A DNA stretch of 64,000 bases from Plazaster borealis (Eukaryota > Echinodermata > Asteroidea > Forcipulatida > Labidiasteridae), in contig CM037461.1 of NCBI GenBank assembly GCA_021014325.1, forward strand, positions 22,119,376-22,183,375, in the 5' to 3' direction. The notes beneath the pieces were generated by a model. That model had not been told where the DNA came from, did no database searches, and saw only the letters and a program-made list of their open reading frames with translations. This document shows positions 42,086 to 52,567 of this stretch, one piece after another. Position 1 is the stretch's first letter. Every line of letters starts with the position of its first letter. The position numbers and the translations under genes were made by a program.

Positions 42086-45000
42086 GCAGTTCTTATATAG
42101 CGCTTTATACTCCCGATGGGTGTCTCAAAGCGCTCAGTATTTTTTCCTACAAGGTAAGTGGAGTTACGTGTTGAAGTATGAGACTTATTCCTTTGCATAG
42201 CACCATGTAATGGTTTACAAGGTGCTCTGGCGCAATATTGCAGCCAATCAAACCAGGAACACCGGGGCAAACCCCTTCTCTTTACGATAAGTGCACTGGG
42301 CTCTTTTACGTGCATTACACAACACACGGGACCTACGGCTTAACGTCCCATCCGAAGGACGAAGCATGTGGTTAAGTGTCTTGCTTAAGGACACAAGTGT
42401 CACGACTGGGATTCGAACCCACACTCTGCTGATCAGAAACACCAGAGCTTGAGTTCGGTGTTCTTATCCGCTCGGCCACGACACGCCACAATTTCCTGGG
42501 TATAAGACGAGTCTTATCTGACTTTCAAACAGCACAGTGATGATCACACCGTCATGCGAAGATTTCTCTATATGTGATGCGACCAAGCTAAATGAGTCGT
42601 TTGTCGGAAATGTCAGTAGGGAGAAACAAGCTAAAACAGGCCAACAGGGGTGAAATTTTCAAAAATATTTTTTGGGTATATTTAAATTGCAAAACATATC
42701 TTATTTTATACTGGCAATTCCTTCCTGATAAATAACATCAAAAAGGGGTTAAAATTAGCATTGAAAGAAAATGTGCCGATGTAGTTTCAATGAACAACTC
42801 AACGTTAAACCCCCTTTTCTCAGTTTCATTCTCTCGCATTTCTTGATGTTTCTACTTTCACAAATGCTTTAGAACCAAGTGTGGTATCAACATGGGATTT
42901 TAACAATATTAAAGCACAGATTATGCTCTTTTCAAATGTATAAAAAAATGAAAAATGACCTGCCTCGACAAACGACTCATTTTGCTTGATCGCATCACAT
43001 ATTGTATCCAACCATTTGGAACTATTTAACTGCATAGATTAAGCTGCCATAGTTAATTTATCATTCTAAACCAAAGTGGAAGATTTTGAATGGTCAGACA
43101 GTAGGAGGGTTGACAGTGTACTGTGTAGTTGCATTTGCCACATGATCTCTTATTGCAGACTGGCATAGTTTATCTATCATTCAAAACCAAAATAGATAAT
43201 ATTGAATGGTCAGATAGTAGGAGGGTTAACAGTGTACTGTGCAGATGCACTCACCACGTGATATCATTTTGCAGGCTGGCATAGTTTATCAGTCATTCAA
43301 AACCACAGTGGATGATATTTAATGGTCAGAGAGTAGGAGGGTTGACTGTGTACTGTGTAGATGCACTCACCATGTTATATCATAGTGCATGCTGGCATAG
43401 TTTATCATTCATTCAAAACCACAATGGATGGTATTAACTGGTCAGACAGTAGGAGGGTTGACAGTGTACTGTGCAGTTGCATTCGCCACATGATATCTTA
43501 TTGCAAGCTGGCATAGTTTATCTATCATTTAAAACCACAGGACCTTGGATTGTATTAAACGGTCAGAAAGTTGGAGAGTTAAACAAAACACCATTGTTAC
43601 AAAAGAAACTGTGACTTACCTTACTTAGATTATTGCATTTGTAGTCGTAACCATACCAGGGAACGCCAAGTACCAGCTGACTAGCTGGTATCCCAAGCTT
43701 CAAAAACATCTCAACACCTGACAAAAATAAAGTAATATACAATTGGAAAACTTGTCAGTTGAGTCACTAAAGATGATGATTGAAACATTAGGTCTAGAGT
43801 TTCTGATTGAGGTAATCTTTGTAATACTAGGAAAAGCAAAATAAAAGACTCTCGAACACTAGAGGGCATTAGACAATCAATGATGGCCCTTTTCAAATCC
43901 ACTGCTCCGTCTCCCAATTAAAGGTAAGGTAATAAGTGTACTCTGGTAATGAACCCTGACAAAAAAATTGTGTAAATTCTATTTGAAAGCCTCTTTGTTA
44001 TAAAGATATGGAAGTAAGCATCCTGCAAAATTATTTCGACAACTTTTGGAAACGGATGTTCGGAAAAACATTATCAAAAAATTATCAAAACAAAGTTAGA
44101 CACTGCCTGGGGTGCTAGTACAACCGCTGAAGTCAAAATTTCAAAAAGTAGAGAACAGTGCCCTAATTACTGGGTCTAACCTATGTTTCGACACACCTAT
44201 GTTCTGATACTGACACCCCTTTGTTCTGAAAACCCTATCTTCCGACACCCCTAGTTTAAAAGGATGCTACTTTTTTTTTCTTTTTTTTTGTAGTGAAACA
44301 TTTTGAAATTGAAACATACCATGCGCTGTTTTGTTATACGGTGAATTCGCCATGGCAATACACGGTCCAAATATCTGACTCTGTTCATCGTATGACATCA
44401 CAAAGAGGAAGTCACATGACTTGGCAATCCCTGCATAGTCATAGCAACGGCCATCGATGCAACCTGCCGACCAAGCAGCATCAAAGGTTACCTGTTTACA
44501 AAGCAACGCAAATTAGAGTTATGATCACACGGTCAAGTTTCATCGACAGAAGCTCTCTAAAGCAATTTGCAATAATGTCTGGTGCATCGCCTTGCCCAGT
44601 CAGAAGTGACTGACTCAATTTGAATTCACCTGACTAAATCCAGTGTTACAGTGTTCAAATTAAGGAGAACAATCAACAAGACCGCAGGGCTCATAGCTGA
44701 AAATGTTTACTGGACAAGAAATTGTTGTGCAAGACCAGAATCAAAATGAGAAAAAATTTCCCAAGTCCTGCACTAAGACATTCTAACAGATTTATCACAC
44801 CTTTCTTTTTGGGGCGTTACGTATATTTCATTACTCTATAGATTTAAAGGCACTGTACACGTTTGGTAATAAATTACTCAAAATATATATTAGCGTAAAA
44901 ACTGACTTGGTAATGAGCAACAGAGAGCTGTTGATAGTATAAAACATTGTGAGAAACCACTCCCTCTGAAGTAACGTAGTTTTTGAGAAAGAGGTAATTT

Positions 45001-48000
45001 CTCACTAAATTAATACAAGACTTCTTGCAAGAAGCCTTTTATTTCTATCTGATAGCACACAAATTTGTACAACAAGGGTGTTTTTTCTTTCATCATTTTC
45101 TTGCAACTTCGATGACCAATTGAGCCCAAATTTTCACAGGCTTGTTATTTTATGCATAATGTTGGGATACACCAAGTGAGAACACTGGTCTTTGACAATT
45201 TCCAAACGTGTTCAGTGCCTTTAAGTATATTTCATTCCTCTATAGAATTAAAGGAAAAATTTTCAGACTCAAAGTCTGAACATAATTTGATTCTGTTCAA
45301 GATATTACACAGTGAGGTACATATGTTGTTATTCAATTGAAAAACACAAGACAACCGAACTTGTCCGGTCCTAAGTTTACTGGCCTAGCACTAAAAAACC
45401 ACTGGCCTCGTGCCTGCGGTCCAGCGTAAAATTTGAGCCCTGTGTAACATTCAAACTATTGCATAGCAGCCTCCGGATCAGCAAAGACTGGTATCCTTGC
45501 GCCACACATTTCATTGTGTATGGGTGTTCGCCGTCTCTTCTGTAACCTAGGCCCAATTTCATAGATCTGCTTAAAGCACGTGTCACATTGGTAATTGTCA
45601 AAGACCAGTCTCTACACTTGATGTGACCCAACAGGTACATGAAATAACAAACCTGTGACTGGTTAAGCTCAATCGGTTATTTGAGTCGCGAGAAAAAAAA
45701 AGGGAAAAAACCTTAAATGTTTTCCATGTTTTCAAACATTGAGTTTTAGACTTGCAAGATCAAAACCAATTGTTTTACTCATTTCTCAAAAACTATTGCA
45801 TTTCAAACAAAAATATTTCAAGGGAAGTTTTCAACCATGACCATCTTTATACCATTTAAGTTATGTGCAGATCTGTGAACATTTATATTTTTACTCTTAC
45901 CAATGTTATGCACACCCTTTAAGCAGAAAATGTTGCTTAATGACTTTCTGCTAAGCAAAAATAAGCAGGATACCGGTTACTGAGAGTATACATTAGGCTA
46001 GTATACATGACATGGTGTTTTGGCTGGTAACCTTCTTCTGGTAAGCAAGATTTTGCCCTTACACCGATGTGTATCATCAAGCACTGCATAGAGCACTTTC
46101 CAGAGTTCTGTAAAAAAACACAGGCATAACTCGGCTGGGATTCGAACCCACCTGAGTGATATGCTTGTGTATTTTTTTACAGAACTTCGTCCTCTATCCA
46201 AACCCTGCTTCAATTTACCTGGGAGTTCGGAATGGATATGTGGAAAGCTTTTGTTGTTTCATCCACTAAGGACGTCAGTAGATGAGCTTGGGACGCATTG
46301 ATTGGATTCTCAAGGTCCAGATTGATGCCATCAAGGTGCAGATTGACAGCCGCTTCAACCTGCTTCATGATCCAGTTGGTTCTATCGGCAACACTGCTCA
46401 GATTGGCCAGAGGAAAGTTTCCTACAAGTAAGAGAAGAGAAATATTCGATCTAGAGATTGGAAATAATCGCCTTGAAATCTAGCCTGGAAATTGTAAAAA
46501 ATAGGGGTCCTTTTGCTCAACCCTTTGAGCGCCGCCAACGTTCTAAAACGTCATGCTAAATATCCACCCACAGGCCCCCAACGGTCCCATATGTGTTTAG
46601 ACTGACTTTAGACTGGTCCCCTGTTTTTATCCGCGATAATAAATACACTTTATTCAAAGCCTCGAAGTGTGACGTCAGGTGTTCGGGCTACCTTACCTTC
46701 TACCCTTCGAGTGCCGCCAACGTTCTCAAACGTTATACTGAATATCCATCAATTGGCCGCCAACGTTCCCTTACATTCTAAAAAAATGGCCGGCCTGTGG
46801 ATACAGAATTACCAACATGCGACCGACACTGTAAGGGTTAAAATAGTAATAAATAAAATCTACTAATCCCAGCCTGAGCTGTGTATTGAGAGAGTTGCAA
46901 CATGGAGGGACCAGTTTTCTTTGGTCACGTGGTTGCTGGATGCCATTTTTTGAGTCCAAAAGCAGCCCAACCCAATGCGCAGTCTTGTCTGGTACCCTGT
47001 GTTTGCCCATGCATTTTGTTTGACACAAAATGGTTTCTAATCGCAAGTTGTCGCAACTCTCTCAATCATTTGTCAATACACGGCTCTGATCCAAGCATTT
47101 AACAAATATCTTGCTGGGATCAAAACATGACTCCCCTATCCTTTGTTTAGATTATATATATATCTTTTCATTTAAAGGTATTAATTAGCATTGTTAGAGC
47201 TGACAAAATAGTCGCGATTTGAAATTTGAATCTGAGAAGCGTTTACTGCAGTAACGTTTCTCAGATTGTATATTTCAATTGCAGATTATTCTTCCTGCGT
47301 GGACATAACTGCTCCAGATTTTCGGCAATATCTCAAAAATGCTTCCACCTTTTGAATTGAAATTTTCACAGGTTAGTTTTATGGCATTTATCTAAAACTA
47401 TATAGGATTGAAACAAACAGTGGGTTCCAATTACTAAACATACAGACAGTTTAAAGGCACTGAACACGTTTGGTAATTGTCAAAGACCAGTATTCTCACT
47501 TGGTGTATCCCAACATATGCATAAAATAACAAGCCTGTGAAAATTTGGGCTCACTTGGTCATCGAAGTTGCAAGAAAATGATGAAAGAAAAAACACCCTT
47601 GTTGTACAAATTTGTGTGCTTTCAGATAGGAATAAAAACTTCTCACAAGAAGTTTTTATTATTTCAGTGAGAAATTACCTCTTTCTCAAAAACTACGTTA
47701 CTACAGAGGAAGTCGTTCTTCACAATGTTTTATACTATCGACAACTCTCCGTTGCTCGTTACCAAGTAAGTTTTTATGATAATATATATTTTGAGTAATT
47801 ACCAAACGTGTACAGTGCCTTTAAAGATGATTGTAAACTGACCTAGAAGAGTAACCCTTACTCCCTTGGAGTGTGCATAGCACATCAGCTTGGCATCGTA
47901 ATGGCCGAACATCACAACTGTCGTCAGCGCATTCCAGTCATACTTCATCCATTGACTTCCACCAACCCAAAAACCAAAAACCTTAAAGGATAATATAATA

Positions 48001-51000
48001 ACAATTAATATTAATGTTGGGTTGAACAAAGACAAATTTAATAGAGCAGGACTTGAACCTGCGACCTCCGGATTAACGTGCGGGCGCTCTACCAACTGAG
48101 CTATAGACGATGTGACCTGTGACATCACATGTTTACAAAAGAGCCACCAAGCCTGGACTTCCTGCAGGCAAGATTTGTACACAGCTCAATGGGAAGAAAC
48201 CATAAAAACATAAATTTTAAGGAGATTGCACTGTCTAACTTTTGATATGATGAAAGGGGGCACATCTCAAAACTTGTTCAGCTGTTACTTTTGTAACTCT
48301 TGGATTGATGTGGAAATTTTGACACAAAATGTAAACTTTCTCATATGACCAGTGCAGTATCTTGCCTGGTAGAAAGACCCAAGAATGCACAAGGTCACAC
48401 TTATTGTAAACAAACTAGGTCACATGGTCTATAGCCCCTACATTGTATGTTGGCGGTCTCCCTATTTTGTCAAAATCTTTGTTCGGGGTGCCAGTCAGAA
48501 GCTATTCAACCAGGGCCCAATTTCATAGAGCTGCTAAGCACAAAAATTTGCTTAGCGTGAAATTTCTTCCTTGATAAAAACAGGATTACCTACCAAATTT
48601 CCATGTGTTGCATATTGCTTGTTACTGGTATTCAGCTGTTGTTTGCTTATCCTGAAAATCACATGGAAATTTGGTTGGTAATCCTGTTTTTATCACGGAA
48701 GAAATTTCATGCTAAGCAAATTTTTGTGCTTAGCAGCTCTATGAAATTGGGCCCAGTACTCCTCTGCCGTATAGCCGGGGATCACACCCAAGTTTACGAT
48801 AAAACCTGGGAAGTAGCAGCAGGGATCAGCTTTACTTTTCTTAAGGGGATGCAGCTTTTTAATTCAAATACCAAGTAATAAAACCACAACATGAAAAGCT
48901 GAATAAAATACAGAATTTGTTGTTTTTTACATACCTCTTGCATGCTTCCATTTGATTATTTCTTATAAACTTCCTTGTTTAATAATTTATTTATTTATTT
49001 TCCTTATTTCCCCATCTTGTTTGTGTATTTGTTTTCCCACTTTCCCCATTCTTTATCTAATTTCTTCATTGACTTCCTGTTTTGTTTTTATTTTGTATTT
49101 CATTTTCAATTTTGAAAAAAATTGGTGTAGATTCTGAATAAACCATTCGTGAACGTACATGGCTGGCCACTGACGGTGGTTTTAAAGACAAGACCACTGG
49201 ACTCAAGCTTTGATGTTTCTGATCAGCAGAGTGTCAGAGCATGGATGGTTACAGCATGTCAGAGTGTGGGTTCACACTCCTACCTCCATGGTTCAACAAA
49301 CTTCAAATTCTGGTCAAGTGGCACTTGTGTCCTTGAGCAAGATACTTTACGTAAAGTCCGAAGGACAAAGCAATGATGGTAAATACCATCATTGCTTTGT
49401 CCTTCGGATTGGGACATTAAAGGCACTGAACACATTTGGTAATTGTCAAAGACCAGTGTTCTCACTTGGTGTATCCCAACATATGCATAAAATAACAAGC
49501 CTGTGAAAATTTGGGCTCAATTGGTCATCGAAGTTGCAAGAAAATGATGAAAGAAAAAACACCCTTGTTGAGTACAAATTTGTGTGCTTTCAGATAGGAA
49601 TAAAAACTTCTTGCAAGAAGTTTTATTATTTTAGTGAGAAATTACCTCTTTCTCAAAAACTATGTTACTTCAGAGGGAGTCGTTTCCTACAATGTTTTAT
49701 ACTATCAACAGCTCTCCGTTGCTTGTTAATGTTACCAAGTAAGTTTTTATGTAGCCCACCTTGTTGAGCTGTAATGGCTCTCTTTTAACATCGGTCTCAT
49801 AACACTCTTTTAATGGTGAGTGTTATGAGACCGATGTTAAAAGAGATCCATTACAGCTCAACAAGGTGGGCTAGTTTTTATGCTAATGTCATGACAATGT
49901 AATATTTGTTTTGAGTCATTACCAAAAGTGCGGTCGGTAGTGTACTTTACCGTATTTCTTCTATTCTAACTTAAGTTCTGCAAAAAAAAAATTACTGTCT
50001 GTCTAGCCCAGACCACGTTGGACTCCTCCGTTGCACCATGGAGGATTTTCTTCCTCCATGGTTGCACACAACGCCACACGGCACTGTCGTCCTACCTAGC
50101 CCACCTTGTTGAGCTGTAATGGATCTCTTTTAACATCGGTCTTATAACACCAATGGTGAGTGTTATAAAACCGATGTTAAAAGAGATCCATTACAGCTCA
50201 ACAAGGCGGGCTAGTTCCTACCATACGCATTACCACCCAGGCATGCCAGGGCTTGGTACCGGTCAACTCGGTCCGAGGTCAACTCGGTCCGAGCCAACTC
50301 GGTCCGAAGTCATCTCGATCCGAAGTCAACTCGGTCCGAAGTCAACTCGGTCCGAAGTCAACTCGGTCCGAAGTCAACTCGGTCTGAAGTCAACTCGGTC
50401 CGAAAAATTAAATAAAGTGTTGACAGACGCTGTATCTCAGAAATTAGTAATAATCAGCGTTTAAAAAGATTTAGGTACAACTAAAGTGAAACAAAATATT
50501 AGAAAATTAACTTTCCTTTTGCAGTTTGTGGCGTGTAAGACATTTTTTTTTTTTTTTTGTATGGTTGAAAAATTCTACTATTTATTATTTAGGGGAATTT
50601 TACTTGTATCTTTTTTACAAATACTTTTTTTGAAATTATCATAATGATAGGCTTAATTAAGTTCAGTTAAATTGGAGGGCCCTAAATTGGACAACCAAAC
50701 ATACTCTTTATGAAATATCTCTCTTTAGAATAGATTTTGTATTCTTTATTTTGTATTATTTATTATTAGTGTATGTTTACTTGAAAGTTTTGTTTATCTT
50801 TCAATCAAAAATTTTCCTTAATTGGGGCCTACATATTATTTATTTTATGTGTTTTAATTTACTGGAGTAGAGCATTTATCTCCTATTTTCGGAATAAAAA
50901 AAGTCATACACTAACTGCAAAGGATGTCTTTTTTAAACGCTGATTATTAGGCCCTTTTAATTTATGAGATTACATAGTAAGCACACATAATTATGATAAA

Positions 51001-51392
51001 CAATTTCGGACCGAGTTGGCTTCGGACCGAGTTAACTTCGGGCCGAGATGACTTTGGACCGAGATGACATCGGACCGAGTTGACTTTGGACCGAGTTAAC
51101 TTCGGACCGAGTTGACTCCGACCGAGTTGGCTACGGACCGAGTTGATGACCCATAACCCCAGGGCTACTGCATACGATCTTTGATTGCCACTAACTGAAC
51201 ACTAAAGCGCAGGCCTAACGTTTTTACCTCTTTTCTTGGCGGTGTTTTGATCACGTCACAAAGTGCAGGATCCGAGCAAGGACAGCCGGTGCCTTCTTTA
51301 ACAGTCTTCTCTAAAACTACACATTGTCCTATCAGCAATAAGTTACACAGCAAAAAGGTCCCAAACACGTGAAAAATCTTGAAGAACTCCAT
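39963..51392 (-). CDS. CTBS: Di-N-acetylchitobiase-like glycoside hydrolase family 18 protein, complete, 7 exons
   Basis: Reconstructed on the minus strand as exons 51392-51228, 47981-47843, 46421-46219, 44491-44320, 43717-43620, 42022-41858 and 40190-39963, 1170 nt, 389 residues (human CTBS is about 385). Signal peptide 1-24, then CPCSDPALC; VMFGHYDAKLMCYAHSKGVR (79-98); the GH18 catalytic signature DGINLDLE with catalytic Glu139; MSYDEQ (201-206); GVPWYGYDYKC (244-254); and C-terminal HQMWYDNPQS and GVGMWN. Chitobiase is a lysosomal exo-glycosidase that splits the reducing-end GlcNAc from the chitobiose core of asparagine-linked glycans and from chitooligosaccharides. All family motifs I know are intact, so activity is likely. 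It is transcribed divergently from a paralogue at 53058. Introns are large and full of transposons. Confidence 0.92.
40648..40930 (-). mobile_element. Probable LINE/SINE 3' end with (CAATT)n tail
   Basis: Five CAATT units followed by CGACATTTATTTCCATATTG and an A-rich body. This tail type is common on non-LTR elements of marine invertebrates; no coding part is seen. Confidence 0.4.
41858..42022 (-). CDS. CTBS-like (minus) exon 6
   Basis: 165 nt, phase 0-0, acceptor TTCACAG, donor AAG|GTAAGA. Encodes NVCEIDHIPFRGVNCSDAAG and ends FFNYK, matching the KVPFRGAPCSD...NYK stretch of vertebrate CTBS. Confidence 0.9.
42053..42487 (-). mobile_element. Full-length tRNA-derived SINE
   Basis: The best-preserved copy. 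Head GGCGTGTCGTGGCCGAGCGG to GGTTCGAATCCCAGTCG (42487 down to about 42400), body with GTGCACTTATCG and CCGGTGTTCCTGG, and a (TTA)n tail at 42053-42083. It lies in intron 5 of the minus chitobiase gene. Confidence 0.85.
43030..43580 (+). repeat. Minisatellite, unit about 116 bp, 4-5 copies
   Basis: GGCATAGTTTATC recurs near 43162, 43278, 43394 and 43510, each followed by CATTCAAAACCA, ATGGTCAGA and GTAGGAGGGTTGACAGTG. It lies within the intron between exons 5 and 6 of the minus chitobiase gene. A diverged single copy is at 41080-41170 in the next intron. Confidence 0.85.
43620..43717 (-). CDS. CTBS-like (minus) exon 5
   Basis: 98 nt, phase 1 to 0, acceptor TTGTCAG, donor AAG|GTAAGT. Encodes KLGIPASQLVLGVPWYGYDY then KCNNLSK, the conserved PWYGYDY active-site strand. 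Confidence 0.92.
44320..44491 (-). CDS. CTBS-like (minus) exon 4
   Basis: 172 nt, phase 0 to 1, acceptor TAAACAG, donor CATG|GTATGT. Encodes VTFDAAWSAGC, RCYDYAGIAKSCDFLFVMS and YDEQSQIFGPCIAMAN. The intact M-x-Y-D motif is expected for an active enzyme. Confidence 0.92.
44844..45224. mobile_element. MITE family A with duplicated flank
   Basis: Full element from TTAAAGGCACTG to CAGTGCCTTTAA. The 24 bp on the left (GTATATTTCATTACTCTATA then gatt) recur on the right as GTATATTTCATTCCTCTATA then gaatt, longer than a normal target duplication. Confidence 0.8.
45572..45922. mobile_element. MITE family C inserted into a GGGCCCAATTTCAT-type MITE
   Basis: AAAGCACGTGTCACATTGGT to ACCAATGTTATGCACACCCTTT. 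The outer element starts GGCCCAATTTCATAGATCTG just before it (45550) and resumes AAGCAGAAAATGTTGCTTAA just after. Confidence 0.65.
46219..46421 (-). CDS. CTBS-like (minus) exon 3: catalytic motif
   Basis: 203 nt, phase 1 to 0, acceptor CTTGTAG, donor CCCAG|GTAAAT. Carries LDGINLDLENP, the GH18 DxxDxDxE motif with the proton-donor glutamate, and AFHISIPNSQ. Confidence 0.92.
46874..47088. mobile_element. hAT-like MITE, second copy
   Basis: TIRs match the 7432 copy (GTGTATTGAGAGAGTTGC...). It is flanked by ATCCCAGC (46866-46873) and ATCCAAGC (47089-47096), an 8-bp duplication with one mismatch. Confidence 0.78.
47226..47450 (-). mobile_element. MITE family B, half copy
   Basis: AATCTGAGAAGCGTTTACTG to AACATACAGACAGTTTAA, abutting the family A element at 47451. 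Confidence 0.6.
47451..47824. mobile_element. MITE family A, full length
   Basis: TTAAAGGCACTGAACACGTT to AACGTGTACAGTGCCTTTAA; ends 19 bp beyond the end of exon 2 of the minus chitobiase gene, i.e. just inside intron 2. Confidence 0.8.
47843..47981 (-). CDS. CTBS-like (minus) exon 2
   Basis: 139 nt, phase 0 to 1, acceptor TCCTTTAAG, donor TCTAG|GTCAGT. Encodes VFGFWVGG...KYDW, TTVVMFGHYDAKLMCYAHSKGVRV: the first strands of the TIM barrel. Confidence 0.9.
48010..48112 (-). mobile_element. tRNA-like SINE, family E
   Basis: The minus strand has a good A box (TAGCTCAGTTGGTAGAGC) and B box (GGTTCAAGTCC), followed by a TTTGTTCAACCC tail as at 24390-24470. The anticodon stem pairs poorly and a tail follows, so I prefer SINE over a functional tRNA gene. 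Confidence 0.6.
48513..48754. mobile_element. MITE with GGGCCCAATTTCATAGAGCT termini, 242 bp
   Basis: Long near-perfect arms of about 95 bp (GCTGCTAAGCACAAAAATTT / AAATTTTTGTGCTTAGCAGC) around a short unpaired centre. Confidence 0.85.
49418..49935. mobile_element. MITE family A split by a fold-back insertion
   Basis: Starts ATTAAAGGCACTGAACACAT; a 122-bp fold-back element with a 9-bp duplication interrupts it at 49752-49873, and the right end is decayed. Confidence 0.75.
49752..49873. mobile_element. Fold-back element TAGCCCACC...GGTGGGCTA, 122 bp
   Basis: Arms of about 55 bp pair almost completely (TAGCCCACCTTGTTGAGCTG / CAGCTCAACAAGGTGGGCTA). A perfect 9-bp duplication GTTTTTATG lies at 49743-49751 and 49874-49882. 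Sister copy at 50097. Confidence 0.85.
50097..50213. mobile_element. Fold-back element TAGCCCACC...GCGGGCTA, second copy
   Basis: 117 bp, same arms as 49752-49873. Flanks CGTCCTACC and GTTCCTACC agree at 7 of 9 positions, consistent with a decayed 9-bp duplication. Confidence 0.82.
50254..51158. mobile_element. Fold-back element whose arms are 16-bp tandem repeats
   Basis: The left arm (50261-50405) is about nine copies of TCAACTCGGTCCGAAG; the right arm (51003-51146) is the same repeat reversed (CTTCGGACCGAGTTGA). About 600 bp of AT-rich DNA lies between. CCAGGGCT occurs at 50246-50253 and 51159-51166, a possible 8-bp target duplication. It ends 69 bp from exon 1 of the minus chitobiase gene, in intron 1. 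Confidence 0.75.
51228..51392 (-). CDS. CTBS-like (minus) exon 1: signal peptide and N-terminus
   Basis: 165 nt, phase 0 end, donor AGAG|GTAAAA on the minus strand. The ATG context AACATGG is strong. Encodes a hydrophobic signal (FGTFLLCNLLLIG) and CPCSDPALCDVI...PPRKE. The same length and ending occur in the divergent paralogue. Confidence 0.88.
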
Positions 51393-52189
51393 GTTTACAA
51401 AAACCTACTGTCCGGAGGCGTGCACGCGTCGCCTGATGCTGAGTGTGCTGGTTCAATGGTTCCAATTGAAAATTGGTTCCGAGACCAAAATAATTTTGTA
51501 TTTTAGTCAAGTACCGCACAAGACCGTCACCCAGTTACCAGTATGCAAAGCCATACCTCCACTTGTAATTCCTGAGAATAGGCAAGTAAGGACATAGAGC
51601 GTCCGTTGCTCTATGCTGACACCGTGCACCCCCCTACACTCCCATATCATACAGTGCAAAATGCTAAATATTCAAATATACACGAAAAATACTTAGAAGT
51701 CTCACAGCTTTTTACAGTAAAGGGGGATTAATATTAACTTTTATTTTCCGCTCACTTTGATATGGGGAGTCCCTGGGCCCGTCGAGAATATTCCCCCTCC
51801 AAATAAAAACACCCCGACACCAGTGTAATTTTCCAAACGTCCGAGCATCAATCTTGAAGAATGTCCCTACACCTCTCAGCAAATAGGACCATTTTTTTAA
51901 GGACCTATGTCATCCAAAATACATCCAGTTGGAAGTCAGCAACCCAATGTCACAATTGGGCAACATTTTTACACTAGGGGGAGGACGTATGTTAGGCTTT
52001 ATTACAAATAGTTTACAATATTAATGTACCAAACATGTTATTTTTATTTTTCTTAATGAGTGGGGGTTCATAAAATAGTTTTTGAACTTCATAAGCCTGA
52101 TATCCTTAAAAGTGTTAAAACAATCAATCAAATTGTAGGGTAAAGTGAACGATTTCTTATTTTATGTTATTTTATAGTCTTGCAATACT

Positions 52190-52556
52190 TTAAAGGTATG
52201 GTACGCGTTTGGTAATGACTCAAAACAAATATTAGCACAAAAAAAACTTACTTGGTAACAAGCAACGGAGAGCTGTTGATAGTATGTAACATTGTAGGAA
52301 ACGACTCCCTCTGACTAGTAATGTAGTTTTGAGAAAGAGGTAATTGCTCACTAAAATAATAAAAACTTCTTGGTTTTTTATTCCTATCTGAAAGCACACA
52401 AATTATTTGTACAACAAGGGTGTTTTTTCTCACATCATTTTCTTGCAACTTCGATGACCAATTGAGCCCAAATTTTCACAGGCTTGTTATTTTTTTGCAC
52501 TATTTTGGGATCACACCAAGTGAGAATACTGGTCTTTGACAATACCCGCGTGTTCA
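52190..52556. mobile_element. MITE family A, decayed copy
   Basis: TTTAAAGGTATGGTACGCGT to GACAATACCCGCGTGTTCAG, in the region upstream of both chitobiase genes. Confidence 0.65.
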
Positions 52557-52567
52557 GTCAGAACACA

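Noticed and set aside
42400..42487. Possible tRNA-Leu or tRNA-Ser gene
   Set aside because: Seven related heads in the window are each followed by the same body and AT-repeat tail, the hallmark of a tRNA-derived SINE.
48042..48112. Possible functional tRNA gene on the minus strand
   Set aside because: A and B boxes are good, but the anticodon stem pairs poorly and the same head plus tail recurs at 24390-24470, so it is a SINE.
50261..50405. CRISPR-like array of short repeats
   Set aside because: Units are contiguous 16-mers without unique spacers, in a eukaryotic intron, and paired with an inverted array.
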